Shown here piece by piece: positions 31,642 to 35,085 of a stretch of 35,085 nt of DNA. The notes beneath the pieces were generated by a model, which was not told the DNA's origin, made no database searches, and saw only the letters and a program-made list of their open reading frames with translations. The translations under genes and the position numbers were made by a program. Position 1 is the first letter of the stretch; each line of letters opens with the position of its first letter. Source of the DNA: Cyanobacteria bacterium RU_5_0 (lineage in GTDB: Bacteria; Cyanobacteriota; Cyanobacteriia; Elainellales; Elainellaceae); the NCBI GenBank assembly GCA_012033255.1, contig JAAUSF010000042.1:1-35085 (forward strand). The letters run 5' to 3'.

Positions 31642-34314
31642 TTATTGCAGGTTATTGACTTCACGCTCCTCACTCGATTTTGTTTTCGCTTCCAGGTTTT
31701 CCAATCGACTCTTCAACTCCTGATTATCTTTCTTGAGTTGCTCTAGTCCCTCTTGCAGATTCTTCACTGCTTGATCCTGTCCGGCCGCCTGTTGCACCTT
31801 CTGAACCGCTTCTTCTGCAATCCGGCGGACTCGTCCATCCGGAGTTTGATCGGCAAGCGCATGAAGAATCGCGATCGCCTTTGTCGTTTCCATTTGCCCC
31901 AATGCTGTGACCACTGACACTTGAGTCAGGAAGAACGAGTCTCGCGATAGCTCATCCAGGCGACTGAGAATTCGCTCTAAGTTGACATTATTTTGCCCGG
32001 TAGAAATTGCCCCTAGTGCCCGAATGGCTGCCAGTCGAAGAGCTTGAGGGATACCTGCTCTTGTATATTCTAAAATTACATCAAGCGCCGCTTCAGACGT
32101 TTTGAGTTTGCTGAGTCCGGCGATCGCACCACTGCGAACAGTTTCATTCCAACCCGATCGCTCAGCCAAAACCGATTGGATCAACGTCAGAACCTCATCT
32201 TCCCTGGAGTCGCCTTCCAACTTCACCGTCGCCACATTGCATAAGCCTGAGATGGCTGCCGCCTCAACGTGATAACTTCGATCGCCCCGTTCTGCAACTG
32301 GCTTCAGCACCGCATAACTTTCTTTCGTTTTGATGCCAGCCAATGCCTCCACGGTTGCCCGTCGCACCCGCGCATCAGCATCCTGCAATCCCTCAATTAG
32401 ACCCTCAAATGCCTGATCTAACTTCACTGTAGCCAGTTGCTTTGCCACCTCTACCCGAACTCCCCAAAACGGCTCATGCTTCAGCGCCGCCGACAGAGCT
32501 TTCACAGTTTCCAAGCCACCTTTCTTCGCCAATGCCTCAGCCGCATAGATCCGAGAGATGGGATCAGGATCATGCTGAAGTTGCGCTTTCAGTTCTGCGA
32601 TCGGGTATTCCAAAGTCACCGTTTTGAGAATATTGTTACCCACATCAAAGCTAATAAAACTGGGCTTTTCTGCAAGCGGGAAGTAGAAACTTTGCTCCCG
32701 ATCGCAAATCCGAACGGTGAAGGGTTTGCAGGATGGAGGATGAAGGACGAAGGATGAAGCATTGGATTCGTCTTTCTGGCTGTCGCGTTCACTTTTGATG
32801 TAGCCGAAACCGATCGCAATCTTCAAATCAAATAAGCCGCTAGTGCTGCTAGTGTCGCCGTCTTTGGCTTGCGTTTGGGTAATGGTGAGTTTGACAAGGT
32901 TGCTGTCACCGTCCCAAGCGTAGGCAATTTTGTAGTCGGGATGTCCACCTCGGAAAACATATTGATCGAAGAGAAATTGCAGGTTGCGTCCCGTGGCTTT
33001 TTCGATCGCTCTCAATAAATCTACCGTTTCAACAGTCTTGTGAGCATTCTCCTGAACGAAGATATGAATGGCTTTGAAGAATAATTCGTCGCCCAGTTCT
33101 GCCCGAATCATATGATAGACACAGGCTCCCTTTTCGTAGAGATGACGATCGTAGAGTTCGATCGCTTCCCGGTAGATGTGAGTGACGATCGGACGGCGAT
33201 AACGGGAGGCATCTTCCGCCAGATAATTACGAGTTTCGCCCAAGCGATAATACGCCGCCGCCTCTTTGCCATACTCGTGATCTGTCCACAGCACCTCTGA
33301 GTAGGTTGCCATGCCTTCTTTAATCCAGGCATGTGACCAATGTTTGATCACAACAAGATCTCCAAACCACTGATGGGCAAGTTCGTGAGCGACCAAGCTT
33401 TCCGCAATCTGAGTATCGAGGGCAGCGCGTTCATCCAAAAGGCAGCGATCGGTCAGCAAGGTGGTCGAAGTGTTTTCCATGCCGCCAAAAATGAAATCCT
33501 TGACGCAGACTTGTGCGTATTTGGGATACGGATAGGAATAGCCAAACGTGTGACTGAAGAACTCAATCATCTGGGGTGTTTTACCCATCGATCGACGGGC
33601 ATCGGCTTCGCGTCCTTTCTCAACGTAGTAAGTGACCGGCATTCCGTGCCATTCGTCTTGCAGTTCAGCAAAATCTCCTACTGCCAGAGTCATTAAATAC
33701 GTCGGATGGACTTGCCTCTGAACCCAGTGATAAATTTTGTCTTCTTCCTCCGCTTTAGTTTCAATCAGTTCTCCATTAGAAATAGCAATGAGTGATTTGG
33801 GAACCCGCACTCGAATCTCAGAGGTCGCCAATTGTCCGGGATAGTCAAAACAGGGGAACCAATAGCGGGAATCTTCATCTTCGCCCTGCGTCCAGACTTG
33901 AATAGGTTTGTCAGGGTAGTCTTTAGTAGGCGCAATAAAATAGAGTCCTCGTTGGGGTTGTTCAACGTGATAAGCGATCGCCACCGCGATCGGTTGACCT
34001 ACCTCTGTTTCCTGTGGCAACCGAATGTGCAGTTGTTCGCCATCATAGTCATACTCCTGCTCAACGCTATCTATCTGTACGGCATCAATTTGCAAGTTGA
34101 CGGCATCCAGCGTCAGAGAATCAACACCGTTACGAATTGGGTTCAGGCGAATGCTACAGATGCCGCGATAGCTTTGATGAGGAATATCGAGCGCCAAATC
34201 CAGGAAAATATGCTCGACTTGCCCAGGGCGATCGGGGTTGTAGTGAGGACGTGATCCCGGTAATTCAAACGAGTTGTGGCGATTGTTGTCAGTGTCAAAG
34301 TAGAGATTCCGCAT
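31642..34314 (-). CDS. M1 family metalloaminopeptidase with HEAT repeats
   Basis: The 890-aa M1-type aminopeptidase has the substrate-anchor motif GGMEN (277-281) and the zinc site HELAH (310-314) with the third ligand Glu333 in WIKEGMATY. The N-terminal beta domain (1-200) is normal. After the catalytic domain (to about 460) and a beta domain come HEAT-like repeats (about 575-830) and a C-terminal coiled coil (EGLEQLKKDNQELKSRLENL). No signal peptide is present, so it is probably cytoplasmic. Residues 508-530 look like translated CATCC-type minisatellite (SSFVLHPPSC). The start at 34314 fits the family. Confidence 0.9.
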   Translation of the reverse strand: MRNLYFDTDNNRHNSFELPGSRPHYNPDRPGQVEHIFLDLALDIPHQSYRGICSIRLNPIRNGVDSLTLDAVNLQIDAVQIDSVEQEYDYDGEQLHIRLPQETEVGQPIAVAIAYHVEQPQRGLYFIAPTKDYPDKPIQVWTQGEDEDSRYWFPCFDYPGQLATSEIRVRVPKSLIAISNGELIETKAEEEDKIYHWVQRQVHPTYLMTLAVGDFAELQDEWHGMPVTYYVEKGREADARRSMGKTPQMIEFFSHTFGYSYPYPKYAQVCVKDFIFGGMENTSTTLLTDRCLLDERAALDTQIAESLVAHELAHQWFGDLVVIKHWSHAWIKEGMATYSEVLWTDHEYGKEAAAYYRLGETRNYLAEDASRYRRPIVTHIYREAIELYDRHLYEKGACVYHMIRAELGDELFFKAIHIFVQENAHKTVETVDLLRAIEKATGRNLQFLFDQYVFRGGHPDYKIAYAWDGDSNLVKLTITQTQAKDGDTSSTSGLFDLKIAIGFGYIKSERDSQKDESNASSFVLHPPSCKPFTVRICDREQSFYFPLAEKPSFISFDVGNNILKTVTLEYPIAELKAQLQHDPDPISRIYAAEALAKKGGLETVKALSAALKHEPFWGVRVEVAKQLATVKLDQAFEGLIEGLQDADARVRRATVEALAGIKTKESYAVLKPVAERGDRSYHVEAAAISGLCNVATVKLEGDSREDEVLTLIQSVLAERSGWNETVRSGAIAGLSKLKTSEAALDVILEYTRAGIPQALRLAAIRALGAISTGQNNVNLERILSRLDELSRDSFFLTQVSVVTALGQMETTKAIAILHALADQTPDGRVRRIAEEAVQKVQQAAGQDQAVKNLQEGLEQLKKDNQELKSRLENLEAKTKSSEEREVNNLQ

Positions 34315-34717
34315 CCGAAGAATAGCCCAGTAACGTCAGATATTCATACCAAAATCTCACCTCAAGGCGATCGAGCATGAGGCAACCAGGACAGAGAATG
34401 ATGAAGTTTAAGAAAATCATCAGGTCATGCTCTTGCGGGATAGGCGTCTCGTCCGTCCGGCGACGTTGGGCGGGCAAGATGCCCACTCCATAATGACTGG
34501 ACTTAATACTTAAACTTGATCGTTCTCTTACAGATTAACTTGGGAATGCGAATTATTCAGCTAGCGACGTAATCCATTTGAATTTGATTGCGTCTTTGTC
34601 GTTTCACCCAATCGCAAGCCGTATCTACCTGACTCAGAACACTGGTTCGGTGATATAGCAGTAGCCAGCGTGGTCAGGACATTGCCAAAAGCTGAAAGGC
34701 AAACGGTCAATCAATCC

Positions 34718-34753
34718 TGACTCAGCACTCAGTCCTCAGAACTCAGCACTTAG
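34718..34753 (+). repeat. ACTCAGCAC/ACTCAGTCC minisatellite
   Basis: The short tandem array TGACTCAGCAC, TCAGTCC, TCAGAACTCAGCACTTAGC is a common cyanobacterial minisatellite. The interval 34315-34800 has no gene; a GGCGGGCAAGATGCCCA palindromic repeat lies at about 34466-34486. Confidence 0.5.
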
Positions 34754-34807
34754 CTATAGTTCTCAACATAGCCTCAATCCGTAGGGGTGGCTCAGCGAAG
34801 GGGTGAC

Positions 34808-34835
34808 TTGCAGGTTTTTATAAGTTCTCTATAAT
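34808..34835 (+). promoter_or_regulatory. Candidate psbD promoter
   Basis: TTGCAG (34808-34813) and a perfect TATAAT (34830-34835) are separated by 16 bp, giving a sigma-70-type promoter. Transcription from about 34842 would leave a leader of some 117 nt before the psbD ATG. Other upstream promoters are possible. Confidence 0.6.
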
Positions 34836-34863
34836 GAGAAAACAGTAAAGAAAAGTAAAATCT

Positions 34864-34914
34864 GTTCACAATCCATTGCATTTCCTACTTATTTATGGCG
34901 AAATGCAGGTGAAC
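34864..34914 (+). promoter_or_regulatory. Nested stem-loop in the psbD leader
   Basis: GTTCAC (34864-34869) pairs with GTGAAC (34909-34914). Inside, GCATTT (34878-34883) pairs with AAATGC (34901-34906). It lies between the candidate promoter and the ribosome binding site, a place where light-regulated psb leaders often carry control structures. The function is inferred from position. Confidence 0.4.
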
Positions 34915-34958
34915 TGATGCACTCATCTGTTGTTAATAACTTTCTGGAGATTTGCGCT

Positions 34959-35085
34959 ATGACCATAGCAATGGGACGCGCCCAAGCTCAACGAGGATGG
35001 TTTGATGTCCTCGATGACTGGCTCAAGCGCGACAGATTCGTCTTCGTTGGCTGGTCGGGTCTGCTGCTGTTCCCCTGCGCTTACC
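34959..35085 (+). CDS. psbD: Photosystem II D2 protein (5' part, runs off the window)
   Basis: The first 42 codons read [20 protein letters not shown] then [14 protein letters not shown] and LLLFPCAY, the highly conserved start of D2, the reaction-centre protein that with D1 binds the photosynthetic pigments and quinones. The first transmembrane helix is just beginning. GGAGA at 34946-34950 lies 8 bases before the ATG. In cyanobacteria psbC usually follows and overlaps psbD; that part is outside the window. Residues 5-10 (MGRAQA) differ from the VGRAP word I recall in other strains. Confidence 0.97.
   Translation, partial: MTIAMGRAQAQRGWFDVLDDWLKRDRFVFVGWSGLLLFPCAY

Overview
The window is chromosomal DNA from a cyanobacterium. 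The clearest evidence is the last gene, the first 42 codons of psbD (photosystem II D2). Many GCGATCGC-type (HIP1) sites, CHASE2, AAA-like and NB-ARC/WD40 proteins, paired DesC-type desaturases, a DUF4278 mini-protein and abundant short palindromic repeats agree with this. The gene content and repeat load suggest a filamentous or Leptolyngbya-like genome, but the genus cannot be fixed from the sequence alone.

Layout. 1-2.0 kb: an IS200/IS605-type element with divergent tnpA and tnpB and a related hairpin at each end. 2.2-5.9 kb: a two-gene minus-strand operon (HTH plus AAA-like ATPase, then AAA-like ATPase plus CHASE2 and membrane helices; 4-nt overlap). 6.0-8.3 kb: a small membrane protein, a broken copy of the mddA-like gene found at 18.9 kb, and a heme-oxygenase-fold-like protein bracketed by direct repeats, then nested MITE-like repeats. 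8.3-17.9 kb: three RTX-type secreted proteins around a large NB-ARC/WD40 (STAND) gene split by two 1-nt deletions, plus a truncated copy of its 5' end and a 44-aa DUF4278 protein. 18.0-21.2 kb: an overlapping small ORF/HNH nuclease pair, an mddA-like methyltransferase, two small conserved-looking proteins and a lipoprotein. 21.7-27.3 kb: a 1866-aa double-kinase hybrid sensor behind a 24-bp perfect palindrome, then a ribbon-helix-helix-like protein and tRNA-Arg(CCG). 28.1-35.1 kb: tandem desC-type desaturases, a PLP-dependent methionine gamma-lyase-family protein, an M1 aminopeptidase with HEAT repeats, and psbD with its promoter and leader.

The theme is accessory signalling and surface or secreted proteins (STAND ATPases, RTX proteins, hybrid kinase) between housekeeping genes (desaturases, tRNA, psbD). 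Repeat activity is high: MITE-like elements, minisatellites that appear to have entered coding sequences in frame, and truncated gene duplicates. No CRISPR array, phage gene cluster or recognised defence operon is visible. The most plausible uncharacterised systems are the HTH-AAA/AAA-CHASE2 operon and the palindrome-controlled hybrid kinase. Coordinates of starts were chosen from ribosome binding sites and family N-termini where the longest reading frame seemed too long.
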